A stretch of 26,842 nt of DNA from an uncultured Geobacteraceae bacterium (GCA_937958075.1 CALFFB010000033.1:1-26842); one strand, 5' to 3'; positions 8,628-16,833 are shown, counted from the first letter of the stretch. Program-made: numbers and translations. Notes: generated by a model not told the origin, from the sequence alone.

Positions 8628-11452
8628 TCGATCACATTCGTATCCGCGGTGCCCGTGAGCACAATCTGAAAAATATCGACATCGATATCCCCCGCGACCA
8701 GCTGGTGGTCATTACCGGTGTCTCCGGCTCCGGCAAAAGCTCCCTGGCTTTCGACACCATCTATGCCGAAGGTCAACGGCGCTATGTCGAAAGCCTGTCC
8801 GCCTACGCCCGCCAGTTTCTCGAGCAGATGGAAAAACCCGATGTCGACCAGATCGACGGCCTGTCGCCGGCCATCTCCATCGAACAGAAAACCACCTCGA
8901 AAAACCCCCGCTCCACCGTCGGCACCGTGACTGAAATCTACGACTACCTGCGCCTGCTGTACGCACGGGTCGGTGATATCCTCTGTCACCGCTGCGGCGA
9001 ACTGATCAGCTCCCAGACCGTCGACCAGATGGTCGATCAGGTGCTGCAATTCCCCGAGAAAACCCGGCTGCTGATCATGGCCCCCATCGTCCGCGAACGT
9101 AAAGGCGAATACCGCAAGGAACTGGCCCGGTTGCAGGCGGACGGTTTTGTGCGCGTCAGGATTGACGGCACCCTGTACGAACTGGGCGATGATATCAACC
9201 TGGACAAGAACAAAAAACACACCATCGAGGTGGTGGTTGACCGGCTGGTCATCAAGGAAGATCTGGGACCGCGCCTGTCCGATTCCATTGAAACCGCCCT
9301 GCGTCTGGCCGACGGCCTGGTGCGGGTGGAGATCCCCGATGGTGACAGCCTGCTGTTTTCAGCACGCCACGCCTGTGTTGCCTGTGGCCTCTCCTATCCG
9401 GAAGTCACACCGCGCATGTTCTCCTTCAACAACCCGCACGGCGCCTGCTCCGAATGCAGCGGTCTCGGCACCCGCATGCTCTTCGACCAGGATCAGGTCG
9501 TGCCCAACCCGGAACTGTCCCTGCGTGACGGCGCTGTCGTTCCCTGGGACAGCCGCACCGGTTACTATTACCAGGCCCTGCTTGAAGCCCTGGCGCAGCA
9601 CTATCAGTTTGACATGCGCACCCCCTTTGGTCAGCTGCAAAAAGACATCCGCCAGGTCATCCTTTACGGCAGCGGCAGCCAGAGCATCCGTTTTTTCTAC
9701 GATCAGGGGGATAACCGCCACTACTATGAAAAGCCCTTTGAAGGGGTGATCCCCAATCTGCAGCGGCGCTATCACGAAAGCGACTCCGACACGGTCAGGG
9801 ACAACCTCGAACGCTACATGAACGTCATCCCCTGCCCGACCTGCCATGGCGCGCGACTGCGGCCGGAAGCCCTGCATGTCACCGTTGGCGGTCACAACAT
9901 TCAGCAGGTGACGGCCCTCTCCATTGCCGAGGCGGAAGACTTTTTCCGCAGCCTGGTCCTGTCTGAGAAAAACATGGAGATCGCCCGCCGCATTCTCAAG
10001 GAAATCCGTGAACGTCTCTCTTTTTTAAGCCATGTCGGCCTCGACTACCTGACCCTCGACCGCAGTGCCGGCACCCTGTCCGGCGGCGAAGGCCAGCGCA
10101 TCCGTCTGGCAACCCAGATCGGCTCGGCCCTGACCGGTGTCCTTTACGTTCTCGATGAGCCCTCCATCGGACTGCACCAGCGGGATAACCAGCGTCTTCT
10201 CGAAACCCTGAAACGCCTGCGCGATCTGGGCAACACGGTACTGGTGGTGGAACATGACGAAGAGACCATCAGCGCGGCCGACCATGTCATCGACATGGGC
10301 CCGGCGGCCGGGGTTCTCGGCGGAGAAGTCGTCGCCCAGGGCACGCCGCAGCAGATCATCGCCAGCCCGTCCTCCGTCACCGGTGACTACCTGGCCGGTC
10401 GCCGGCAGATTCAGGTGCCCGCCCGGCGGCGCAGCTCTTCCCGCCGGCTGGAGATCAGGGGGGCGGCGGCCAACAACCTGCGCCACGTCGATGTCAGCAT
10501 TCCCCTGGGGGTACTGACCTGCTTTACCGGCGTCTCCGGCTCGGGTAAATCTTCCCTGGTGATCGAAACCCTCTACAAGGCCCTGGCGCAAAAACTCCAC
10601 CGCGCCCGCGACAAGGCCGGCCCCGTCACCAACATTATCGGTCTGGAGCAGCTGGACAAGGTCATCGACATCGACCAGTCCCCCATCGGCCGCACGCCCC
10701 GCTCCAATCCCGCCACCTACACCGGCGTCTTTACCGACATCCGTGATCTTTTTGCCCAGCTGCCCGAGGCGAAAATCCGCGGCTACAAACCGGGGCGTTT
10801 CAGCTTCAATGTCAAGGGAGGGCGCTGTGAAGCCTGCAGTGGTGACGGCATCCTCAAGATCGAGATGCACTTTCTGCCCGATGTCTACGTCCAGTGCGAT
10901 GTCTGTAAAGGGGCGCGCTATAATCGTGAAACCCTGGAGGTCAAATACAAGGGGAAAAGTATCGCCGATGTCCTCAACATGACCGTCAATCAGGCCAGCC
11001 GGTTTCTGGAAAACATTCCCCGCATCAACAACAAGCTGCAGACCATCCGCGATGTCGGTCTCGGTTACATCAAGCTCGGACAGAGCGCCACCACCCTCTC
11101 CGGCGGCGAGGCGCAGCGGGTCAAACTGGCGCGGGAGCTGGGCAAACGCGCCACCGGCAAAACCATCTATATCCTTGATGAACCGACCACCGGACTGCAT
11201 TTTGCCGATATCCACAAACTGCTGGAAGTTCTGGACCGACTCATTGAAAACGGCAACAGTGTCATCGTCATCGAGCATAATCTCGATGTCATTAAAACCG
11301 CCGATTATGTCGTCGATCTGGGGCCGGAAGGGGGGCGCAATGGTGGCCTGGTCATCGCCACCGGAACACCGGAGGAGGTTGCCGCCTGTGACGCTTCCCA
11401 CACCGGACGCTATCTGCGCCCCTATCTGGCAGGCCACGGCAGCAAACCGTGA
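8624..11452 (+). CDS. uvrA: Excinuclease ABC subunit UvrA
   Basis: DNA damage-recognition ATPase of nucleotide excision repair, forming a UvrA2 dimer with UvrB. The 942 residues match the usual length of about 940. Two ABC modules are present. Walker A boxes GVSGSGKSS lie at residues 32-40 and again near 635. The signatures TLSGGEGQRIRLA (near 484) and TLSGGEAQRVKLA (near 823) are intact. Zinc-binding Cys pairs are seen in CHRCGE and in CVACG...CSECSG of the first half, and in CEACSG...CDVCKG near residue 733. All elements appear intact. The gene is coupled to pdxA by a 4-base overlap. Confidence 0.99.
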   Translation: MIDHIRIRGAREHNLKNIDIDIPRDQLVVITGVSGSGKSSLAFDTIYAEGQRRYVESLSAYARQFLEQMEKPDVDQIDGLSPAISIEQKTTSKNPRSTVGTVTEIYDYLRLLYARVGDILCHRCGELISSQTVDQMVDQVLQFPEKTRLLIMAPIVRERKGEYRKELARLQADGFVRVRIDGTLYELGDDINLDKNKKHTIEVVVDRLVIKEDLGPRLSDSIETALRLADGLVRVEIPDGDSLLFSARHACVACGLSYPEVTPRMFSFNNPHGACSECSGLGTRMLFDQDQVVPNPELSLRDGAVVPWDSRTGYYYQALLEALAQHYQFDMRTPFGQLQKDIRQVILYGSGSQSIRFFYDQGDNRHYYEKPFEGVIPNLQRRYHESDSDTVRDNLERYMNVIPCPTCHGARLRPEALHVTVGGHNIQQVTALSIAEAEDFFRSLVLSEKNMEIARRILKEIRERLSFLSHVGLDYLTLDRSAGTLSGGEGQRIRLATQIGSALTGVLYVLDEPSIGLHQRDNQRLLETLKRLRDLGNTVLVVEHDEETISAADHVIDMGPAAGVLGGEVVAQGTPQQIIASPSSVTGDYLAGRRQIQVPARRRSSSRRLEIRGAAANNLRHVDVSIPLGVLTCFTGVSGSGKSSLVIETLYKALAQKLHRARDKAGPVTNIIGLEQLDKVIDIDQSPIGRTPRSNPATYTGVFTDIRDLFAQLPEAKIRGYKPGRFSFNVKGGRCEACSGDGILKIEMHFLPDVYVQCDVCKGARYNRETLEVKYKGKSIADVLNMTVNQASRFLENIPRINNKLQTIRDVGLGYIKLGQSATTLSGGEAQRVKLARELGKRATGKTIYILDEPTTGLHFADIHKLLEVLDRLIENGNSVIVIEHNLDVIKTADYVVDLGPEGGRNGGLVIATGTPEEVAACDASHTGRYLRPYLAGHGSKP

Positions 11453-11454
11453 CG

Positions 11455-11472
11455 GCCAAGGTTTCCCTTGGC
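11455..11472 (+). terminator. Short hairpin after uvrA
   Basis: GCCAAGG/CCTTGGC with a TTTC loop starts 2 bases after the uvrA stop. There is no T-tract after it, so it is weak as a terminator. Confidence 0.3.
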
Positions 11473-11566
11473 AATCCGGATTATCTCAACTATGATGATC
11501 GTTCCCTTGAAGAACGACAGAACCACTTTCTATCTCATGTTTTTTTGACAGCGGAGCCGTCATCCA

Positions 11567-11899
11567 ATGAACCAGAAAAAATGCAGTCAATGCGGAGCGA
11601 TTCTTAAAGGGGGATACTGGTGCAATCAATGTAAAACGGTCTTCAAGTGTCCGATTCCGGGGTGCGAGGCACCTGTCAAACCGGGGGCCCAGGAATGTGC
11701 CCGGTGCGGATTGTTTTTTGAAGATTACCTGAGCCAGCGCAAGATGTACCGGCGCTGCCCCAAATGTAAAAAGAAACAGGGTCTGTCCGAACATCAGTGC
11801 CGCTTCTGCCGCCACTGGTTCAACTGCCCGACCTGTGGCGACAAGGTCTCCACCAATACCGTCCTCACCTGCCCGCGCTGCGGCACATCCCTGCGCTGA
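11567..11899 (+). CDS. Multi-zinc-ribbon protein of unknown function
   Basis: A 110-residue cytoplasmic protein built almost entirely of zinc-ribbon knuckles. Sixteen cysteines form eight pairs: CSQC, CNQC, CPIPGC, CARC, CPKC, CRFC, CPTC and CPRC. This is enough for four Cys4 zinc sites. All pairs are CxxC except CPIPGC, which has four residues between. GGAG (11553-11556) lies 10 bases before the ATG. Tandem double-zinc-ribbon proteins often bind nucleic acid or other proteins, but I see no motif that assigns a role here. It stands between uvrA and cls with gaps on both sides. Confidence 0.8.
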   Translation: MNQKKCSQCGAILKGGYWCNQCKTVFKCPIPGCEAPVKPGAQECARCGLFFEDYLSQRKMYRRCPKCKKKQGLSEHQCRFCRHWFNCPTCGDKVSTNTVLTCPRCGTSLR

Positions 11900-11918
11900 A
11901 ACTCTGCCTCTGAGCCCT

Positions 11919-11953
11919 CGCCGTTACTTCCCGGATGACCGGCAGTAACGGCG
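11919..11953 (+). terminator. Strong hairpin after zinc-ribbon gene
   Basis: A perfect 10-bp stem CGCCGTTACT/AGTAACGGCG encloses a loop with a nested CCGG/CCGG. No T-run follows, so it may terminate poorly or act as an mRNA 3'-end stabiliser. Confidence 0.45.
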
Positions 11954-12040
11954 ATTCTCCAGTACAATCACCCTTCTGGACAACCCATTTTAAACCTGCT
12001 AACGTTCCTGCAGGGTTCGCCTCTCTCCGCTGGAGCCTGC

Positions 12041-13459
12041 ATGTTCGCCTTACTGATTGCCATTATTTTCGGGCTGTCACTGTTCTCCGCCGGCCACGCC
12101 CTTTTAACCAAGCGTGATCCGCGCGCGGCTCTCGGCTGGATTGTCACCTGTCTGGCGCTGCCCGGTCCCGGCCTGCTCCTGTACTGGCTTCTCGGGGTGA
12201 ATCGCATCCGCTCCCGCGCCCGCGAACTGCAGATGCAGGGAGAGGGGATGCACTGGCTGCACTTCAACGACCCGCCCCAACCCCAGGACATCGCCCACTA
12301 TCCGACGGACACCACTTCACGCTCGCTGATCACCCTGTCGGACGCCGTCACCCGCCGTCCCCTGGTGTGCGGTAACCGGGTGGAGGTTCTCCACAATGGC
12401 GAAGAGGCCTATCCGGCCATGCTCGAAGCTATTCACGGCGCCCGGGAATCAGTCTATCTCTGCAGCTACATCTTCACCCCCGACGAGGTTGGCCGGGACT
12501 TCATCCAGGCCCTCGTCGCCGCCGCCGACCGGGGCGTTGATGTCAGGGTCCTGATCGACGCCTTCGGTGAGCTCTACTCCAGGGAAAAAGCGCGTAAGCT
12601 GCTGCAGGGCACCAGGGTCAAGGCGGTGTCCTTCCTGCCGCCGCGCCTGATCCACAGTTTCTATTTCAATCTGCGAAATCACCGCAAGCTGCTGATTGTC
12701 GATAATCTCATCGGCTTTACCGGCGGCATGAATATCCGTGAACGTCACCGGGTCACCGCCGCCCGGGACTCCATCCGTGTCATCGATATTCATTTCCGGC
12801 TGCAGGGTCCCATCTGTGACCAGCTGCGCGATGCCTTCATGGAAGACTGGCATTACGCCACCAGGGAAAAACGGGCACCGAAACAGTGGAAACGTCCGCC
12901 CGTTGCCGGAAACGCCTGCTGCCGCGGCATCAGTGCCGGACCCAATGAACCCCATGAAAAGCTCAACTGGATCCTCATCGGCGCCCTGGGTTGCGCCCAG
13001 AACCACATCCGCATCATGACTCCCTATTTCATCCCGTCGCGGGCGCAACTGGCGGCCATCAATGCCGCTGCCCTGCGCGGCGTACGGGTCGAAATCATCA
13101 TGCCGCAGCAGAACAATCTTCCCTTTGTCGCCTGGGCGGCCAGCGCCTATCTGTTTGAGCTGCTGGAACACGACGTCCATATCTACTATCACCCGCCGCC
13201 CTTTGTACACAGCAAGCTGCTGCTGATAGACGACAAGTACGCCCTGATCGGTTCAGCCAATATCGATCCGCGCAGTTTGCGCCTGAATTTTGAATTCAAT
13301 GTGGAGATTTTTGATGCGGATACGGTAGCCCGGCTCAGCGCCCATTTTGACCAGGCCCTGGCCTGCTCGCGCCAGGTCACCCTGCAGGAGGTTGATGCCC
13401 GCCCACTGACCCTGCGCCTGCGGGACTCTTTTTTTAAACTGCTGTCCCCGTACCTGTAA
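12041..13459 (+). CDS. cls: Cardiolipin synthase (phospholipase D superfamily)
   Basis: Inner-membrane enzyme that makes cardiolipin from phosphatidylglycerol. Two N-terminal membrane segments (residues about 1-20 and 30-50) precede two HKD active-site motifs. The first is NHRKLLIVDNLIGFTGGMN near residue 212 and the second is VHSKLLLIDDKYALIGSAN near residue 389. The 472 residues are the family's normal length. GGAG lies 6 bases before the ATG at 12041. The exact head-group chemistry cannot be settled from sequence, and other ClsA/B/C-type transfer reactions remain possible. Confidence 0.93.
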   Translation: MFALLIAIIFGLSLFSAGHALLTKRDPRAALGWIVTCLALPGPGLLLYWLLGVNRIRSRARELQMQGEGMHWLHFNDPPQPQDIAHYPTDTTSRSLITLSDAVTRRPLVCGNRVEVLHNGEEAYPAMLEAIHGARESVYLCSYIFTPDEVGRDFIQALVAAADRGVDVRVLIDAFGELYSREKARKLLQGTRVKAVSFLPPRLIHSFYFNLRNHRKLLIVDNLIGFTGGMNIRERHRVTAARDSIRVIDIHFRLQGPICDQLRDAFMEDWHYATREKRAPKQWKRPPVAGNACCRGISAGPNEPHEKLNWILIGALGCAQNHIRIMTPYFIPSRAQLAAINAAALRGVRVEIIMPQQNNLPFVAWAASAYLFELLEHDVHIYYHPPPFVHSKLLLIDDKYALIGSANIDPRSLRLNFEFNVEIFDADTVARLSAHFDQALACSRQVTLQEVDARPLTLRLRDSFFKLLSPYL

Positions 13460-13503
13460 CTGCGCGACAGGCGCATCATCCCTTAACAGGAAGGAAAACC
13501 GCC

Positions 13504-13692
13504 ATGCCGATCATCACTCTGGAAGGACCACAACTCGAGCTGGAGGAAAAGCGTTCCCTGGTTCGGGACATTACGACCCTCGCCGCGCGAACCTACAGGC
13601 TGCCGGAAACGTCCATTATTGTCCTGATCAGGGAAAATCAGCCGGACAATGTCGGTGTGGCCGGAACCCTCATCGCTGACCGATCAGGGTAA
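13504..13692 (+). CDS. 4-oxalocrotonate tautomerase family protein
   Basis: A 62-residue enzyme of the tautomerase superfamily. Pro2, which becomes the catalytic N-terminal base after Met removal, is present (MPIITLEGPQL). The helix EEKRSLVRDITTLAARTY and strand SIIVLIRENQPDNVGVAG follow the family pattern. Such proteins assemble as hexamers or dimers and tautomerise 2-hydroxymuconate-like enols. No aromatic meta-cleavage genes are nearby, so the natural substrate is unknown. A strong ribosome site, AGGAAGGA, precedes the ATG. It may be co-transcribed with cls, 44 bases upstream. Confidence 0.85.
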   Translation: MPIITLEGPQLELEEKRSLVRDITTLAARTYRLPETSIIVLIRENQPDNVGVAGTLIADRSG

Positions 13693-13715
13693 GGGAGAAG
13701 TTCATTCCGTTTTTG

Positions 13716-13746
13716 CCGGATATCACCCTTTGTCAGGGTCATCCGG
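13716..13746. terminator. Hairpin between tautomerase gene and Cpx-like operon
   Basis: The stem CCGGAT/ATCCGG, with inner ACCCT/AGGGT, lies in the 113-base convergent gap. Neither strand has a clear T-tract after it. Confidence 0.35.
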
Positions 13747-13770
13747 GGTGTGTCCAGATCCGTTCTTCTG

Positions 13771-13789
13771 ACTTCCGTCACGCGGAAGT
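13771..13789. terminator. Second hairpin in the convergent gap
   Basis: ACTTCCG/CGGAAGT (7 bp, 5-base loop) lies 18 bases beyond the stop of the micropeptide ORF on the minus strand. It could end either convergent transcript, but the T-tract is poor. Confidence 0.3.
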
Positions 13790-13806
13790 TTACAGCTGGC
13801 GGACAG

Positions 13807-13893
13807 TCAGGTCTGCACGCCGAAACGCGGCAGAATCCAGCGATTCAAGGCAAACCAGGCAACAAAAATACCGAGGAGAAGCAACCACTCCAT
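13807..13893 (-). CDS. Single-pass membrane micropeptide (28 aa), hypothetical
   Basis: This is a short reading frame below usual annotation limits. The peptide starts MEWLLLLGIFVAWFALNRW, continues with ILPRFGVQT, and stops at TGA. It is a single hydrophobic helix (residues about 3-17) followed by a short basic tail. A very strong ribosome site, GGGAGGGA, sits directly before two consecutive ATG codons. The second ATG (13893) has the better spacing; starting at 13896 adds one Met. The ORF begins 51 bases after the stop of the histidine-kinase gene on the same strand, so it is likely the third gene of that operon. Function is unknown; a small regulator or partner of the sensor kinase is a guess. 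Confidence 0.6.
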   Translation of the reverse strand: MEWLLLLGIFVAWFALNRWILPRFGVQT

Positions 13894-13944
13894 CATTCCC
13901 TCCCACAGGGACAGCAGACAGTTTCAGACTAGATATTCCATTAT

Positions 13945-15327
13945 CTATATCTTTAAATGTTTTGGCAAGGCTATATCGACCTGCAACCCGCCATCGGCTC
14001 CATTGCTGGCCGTTACCGTTCCCTGGTGCAGCCGGATGGCCCGCTGCGCAATGGCCAGACCGATGCCGGTTCCGCCGCTGTCCCGCTCCCGGGCATCAGC
14101 GACCCGGTAGAAGGGCTCAAAGATCTTTCTCAGCATGGCTTCCGGCACCCCCGGCCCCTGATCCTTGACCCTGATATGCCAGTGCTCCTGTCCGGCACGC
14201 AGCCGGACCTGCACGGTGCTGCCAGGCGCCGTGTATTTGACGGCATTGCGGATAATGTTCTCCAGGGCCCGGGCCAGCAACTCTTCAGCACCCTGCATCC
14301 CGGCCGGCACTTCACCTTCGAGGACGACATGGCTGCCTGCGGCCGTCGCCTCATAGTCGGCATCGGCAACCAGCTTCTGTAGCAGCCTGAACAGATCAAA
14401 GGGTTTGAATATCCGCTCGTCAATGGCGCTGGTAAGCCGCGTCAGATCGAGAAGCTGACCGATCATCTCATTCAGGCGATCAGCCTCCAGGGCAATCCGG
14501 TCCAGGGCTTTTTCCGGCGCTGCTCCCGGCTGCTTGCTGCGCGCCAGCTCCAGAGCGACATTCAGACGCGCCAGAGGTGAGCGCAGCTCATGGGACAGAT
14601 CGCGCAACAGCTGCTGCTGACCGGAGACAAGGGCCTCGATCTTTTCCGCCATGTGATCGAAATCCCGGGCCAGGCCGGCCAGTTCGTTTTTCCCCCTGAT
14701 CCGGCGACCGATGCGGGTCCTCAGATCCCCGGCGGCAAACCGGTGGGTGGCCTGACGCAGGCGCCTGATGGGCGAGGTCAGTGAACGGGCCAGCACATAG
14801 CAGACAGCCGCCGTCACCACAAACAGGATCAGCAGCTGCCAGCCGAGATAGCCGTGAGTCATGCGCCTGGCCATGTCCCGCGGCTGTTCGGGACGTTCCG
14901 GCAGACTGATCACCACCACGTAGTTGTCGCCATTACTGCCGGTCACCGTTGCCGCCAGGCCGTTGCGCATGCCATGCATGGGGAAGACCACTTCACCGCT
15001 GCGCAGGGCCCGCGCCGCCATGTGCTGCCCCCGGCGCGACTCCGGCCGCGCGCTGAGCAACTGCAGACGCCCATCGTACAACACCAGATGGATGCCCGAT
15101 TCACGCTGCAGGCGCACCGTATACTGATCAACGGCGGCAATTCCTCCCCGTTCGTAAACCCGGATGGCCTCCCGTCCGTATTCCGTCATCGCCCGGCGGG
15201 CGAACCCCTGGTGCGCCAGGGGGGGAAACTCCTGATCACGGACATAGGTCAGGATGACAGCGGAGGTCGCCACCACCAGCATGATCAGCAGAAAATAGAG
15301 AAATATTTTCAGAAACAGGCTGCGCAT
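13945..15327 (-). CDS. cpxA: Envelope-stress sensor histidine kinase, CpxA-like
   Basis: Inner-membrane sensor kinase of 460 residues. TM1 spans about residues 7-29. A periplasmic sensor region of roughly 125 residues follows, then TM2 at about 157-178 and a HAMP domain (about 180-232). The HisKA motif RDLSHELRSPLARL contains the phospho-accepting H246. The HATPase domain has NIIRNAVKYT (N box), VKDQGPGVP (G1) and GGTGIGLAIA (G2). It starts 9 bases after the stop of the response-regulator gene, so the pair is one operon. The CpxA assignment rests on the ELRSPLARLNVALEL segment, the operon structure, the CpxR boxes and the divergent Spy/CpxP-like gene. The cue it senses is not shown by the sequence. 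Confidence 0.88.
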   Translation of the reverse strand: MRSLFLKIFLYFLLIMLVVATSAVILTYVRDQEFPPLAHQGFARRAMTEYGREAIRVYERGGIAAVDQYTVRLQRESGIHLVLYDGRLQLLSARPESRRGQHMAARALRSGEVVFPMHGMRNGLAATVTGSNGDNYVVVISLPERPEQPRDMARRMTHGYLGWQLLILFVVTAAVCYVLARSLTSPIRRLRQATHRFAAGDLRTRIGRRIRGKNELAGLARDFDHMAEKIEALVSGQQQLLRDLSHELRSPLARLNVALELARSKQPGAAPEKALDRIALEADRLNEMIGQLLDLTRLTSAIDERIFKPFDLFRLLQKLVADADYEATAAGSHVVLEGEVPAGMQGAEELLARALENIIRNAVKYTAPGSTVQVRLRAGQEHWHIRVKDQGPGVPEAMLRKIFEPFYRVADARERDSGGTGIGLAIAQRAIRLHQGTVTASNGADGGLQVDIALPKHLKI

Positions 15328-15336
15328 CAGGTCAAA

Positions 15337-16038
15337 TCAGTCTTCCGGCAAACAATAGAGGTAGCCTACCCCGCGTATGGTTCTGATCCGTTCCATCCCT
15401 TTATAGCTGTGCCCCAGTTTCTTGCGCAGGGCGCTCAGGTGAACATCGATACTGCGATCATAGGCGGACAGCTGCCGCCCCAGCACCAGCTCAACCAGCT
15501 CTTCCCGACTGACAATGGCGCCGGCCCGGGCCAGCAGTGCCTGCAGCAGGCTGAACTCTACCGATGTCAGTTCCACACCTTGTCCATCCTGCTTGACGGT
15601 ACGATTGGCGGCACACAGCAGAATATCCCCGACCCGGTACTCATTCATCGACTTCTCCGCAGATGGCGCCACAACATCACCTTGTCGTCTCAGCACCGCC
15701 CGCATGCGCGCCACCAGCTCCCGCGGATTAAACGGCTTCGGCAGATAATCGTCCGCACCCAGCTCCAGCCCGACAATCCGGTCCACATCATCACCACGCG
15801 CCGTCAGCATGATCACCGGAACCTGACTCACGCCGCGAATGCGGCGCAGGACATCAAAGCCATTCATGCCGGGCAGCATGACATCCAGCACCACCAGGGC
15901 AAAGTCCTTCTCCCTGACCAGTTCAGCTCCCTCGTCACCACGATGTACGGTCGTCAGCTCAAAGCCTTCACCGGACAGATAATCGCGCAACAGTTCACAC
16001 AATTCGGTATCATCATCAACAACCAGAATCTGTGCCAT
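15337..16038 (-). CDS. cpxR: OmpR-family response regulator, CpxR-like
   Basis: Two-domain DNA-binding regulator of 233 residues. The receiver domain has the acidic pair D8/D9, phospho-acceptor D52 (VVLDVMLPG), T79 and K101 (LPKPFNPREL). The C-terminal winged helix shows ELTSVEFSLLQALL and SIDVHLSALRKKLG. I start at the ATG at 16038 because GGGAGGAG lies about 4 bases upstream and MAQILVVDDD is a standard receiver start. The frame extends further upstream but would run into the promoter region. The next gene downstream is its kinase. Two CpxR boxes in its own upstream region suggest autoregulation together with the divergent spy-like gene. Confidence 0.92.
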   Translation of the reverse strand: MAQILVVDDDTELCELLRDYLSGEGFELTTVHRGDEGAELVREKDFALVVLDVMLPGMNGFDVLRRIRGVSQVPVIMLTARGDDVDRIVGLELGADDYLPKPFNPRELVARMRAVLRRQGDVVAPSAEKSMNEYRVGDILLCAANRTVKQDGQGVELTSVEFSLLQALLARAGAIVSREELVELVLGRQLSAYDRSIDVHLSALRKKLGHSYKGMERIRTIRGVGYLYCLPED

Positions 16039-16086
16039 AGCTCCTCCCGTTGCCTGAACCATACCCTGTCCGGCCGTCCGACAGAT

Positions 16087-16101
16087 GTAAAGAAGTGTAA
16101 A
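16087..16101 (+). promoter_or_regulatory. Predicted CpxR box, exact consensus
   Basis: GTAAA-GAAGT-GTAAA matches the known enterobacterial CpxR consensus GTAAA-N5-GTAAA exactly. It lies in the divergent gap between the regulator gene and the spy-like gene, 49 bases from the regulator start. Confidence 0.7.
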
Positions 16102-16121
16102 GCCGGGCTTTCCCTGGGTCG

Positions 16122-16136
16122 TTAACATAACTTTAC
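16122..16136 (-). promoter_or_regulatory. Second predicted CpxR box, opposite orientation
   Basis: Read on the minus strand, GTAAA-GTTAT-GTTAA matches the GTAAA-N5-GTAAA consensus with one mismatch. It lies about 45 bases upstream of the probable -10 of the spy-like gene, a plausible activator position. Confidence 0.55.
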
Positions 16137-16178
16137 ACAAAGCAACAGCTCTTAACGCACAAAATCGGCTTATCGTCC

Positions 16179-16184
16179 TATACT
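16179..16184 (+). promoter_or_regulatory. Probable -10 element of the spy-like gene
   Basis: TATACT is a good -10 hexamer, but the sequence 17 bases upstream (GCACAA) is a poor -35. That pattern is usual for an activator-dependent promoter and fits CpxR control. Confidence 0.45.
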
Positions 16185-16228
16185 CAGCAGCAGCTGGAAA
16201 CAACAACTCACAAAAAGGAGAATCCATC

Positions 16229-16801
16229 ATGAAAAAGATCTTGTTAGCCGTTTTCGTCGTCGCCGGCGTTCTGATTATCGGCAGCCATGCCTTTGCCTGG
16301 TTCGGTCACGGGCCCATGGGTCCAGGGGGCTTCGGCGGTAACGGCGGCTGTGCGGCAGGCCGGGGCGGTGAGCAGCAACAGCTGCGCTACGAGCAGCATT
16401 TTGAGCGCATGAGTGTCATCCTTGATCTGAACGATGACCAGCAACAGCAGCTGCAGAGCCTGCATGAGCAGCGCCGCAGCCAGCAGCAGCAATGGCAGGA
16501 GCAGATGCAGGCCAGCCGTGAAGCCCTGCGTACCGCCGCCCACGCTGACCCCTTTTCGGAAGAAGCCCTGCGCGCCGCAACCCGGCAACATGCCGACCTG
16601 AAAGCCGACATGATGGTCGAGATGGCCAAAACCAGGGAGCAGATGGCCTCTGTTCTGACCCCTGAACAGCGCGCAAAAGCAGAGCAGCTGCGCGCCATTC
16701 AGGGCAAACCCTGCGGTCAGCAGGACGACAACGCCCGGTGCGGCCGCCAGGGCCAGAGCAAAGGGCCGAGAAACTGCCAGAACGATTGTTTCTCACGCTG
16801 A
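16229..16801 (+). CDS. Spy/CpxP/ZraP-family periplasmic protein
   Basis: Predicted periplasmic stress chaperone or signalling protein of 190 residues. A Sec signal peptide (residues 1-23, cleaved after HAFA) is followed by a Gly-rich stretch (GPMGPGGFGGNGG). An all-helical Gln-rich core carries two LTxxQ-like motifs: LNDDQ near residue 70 and LTPEQRAKAEQL near 143. The C-terminal tail has four cysteines and N-terminal C37 adds a fifth; these and the Gly-His-rich start resemble metal-responsive ZraP proteins. AAGGAG lies 8 bases before the ATG. The gene is divergent from the Cpx-like pair and probably regulated by it. In E. coli, CpxP restrains CpxA; whether this protein does so is inference. 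Confidence 0.85.
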   Translation: MKKILLAVFVVAGVLIIGSHAFAWFGHGPMGPGGFGGNGGCAAGRGGEQQQLRYEQHFERMSVILDLNDDQQQQLQSLHEQRRSQQQQWQEQMQASREALRTAAHADPFSEEALRAATRQHADLKADMMVEMAKTREQMASVLTPEQRAKAEQLRAIQGKPCGQQDDNARCGRQGQSKGPRNCQNDCFSR

Positions 16802-16833
16802 TGGATGACGCTTTACAGACCCTGCTGTAACCC

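Noticed and set aside
10025..11437. 470-residue open frame antisense to uvrA
   Set aside because: Opposite the second ABC module of UvrA. The composition is that of an antisense shadow, with no motif.
13713..14168. 151-residue plus-strand frame entering the 3' end of the kinase gene
   Set aside because: It crosses hairpins and overlaps the kinase and micropeptide genes antisense, with no family similarity or ribosome site.
14854..16125. 423-residue plus-strand open frame across the kinase and regulator genes
   Set aside because: It covers two recognised minus-strand genes and its His/Gln-rich translation resembles no family.
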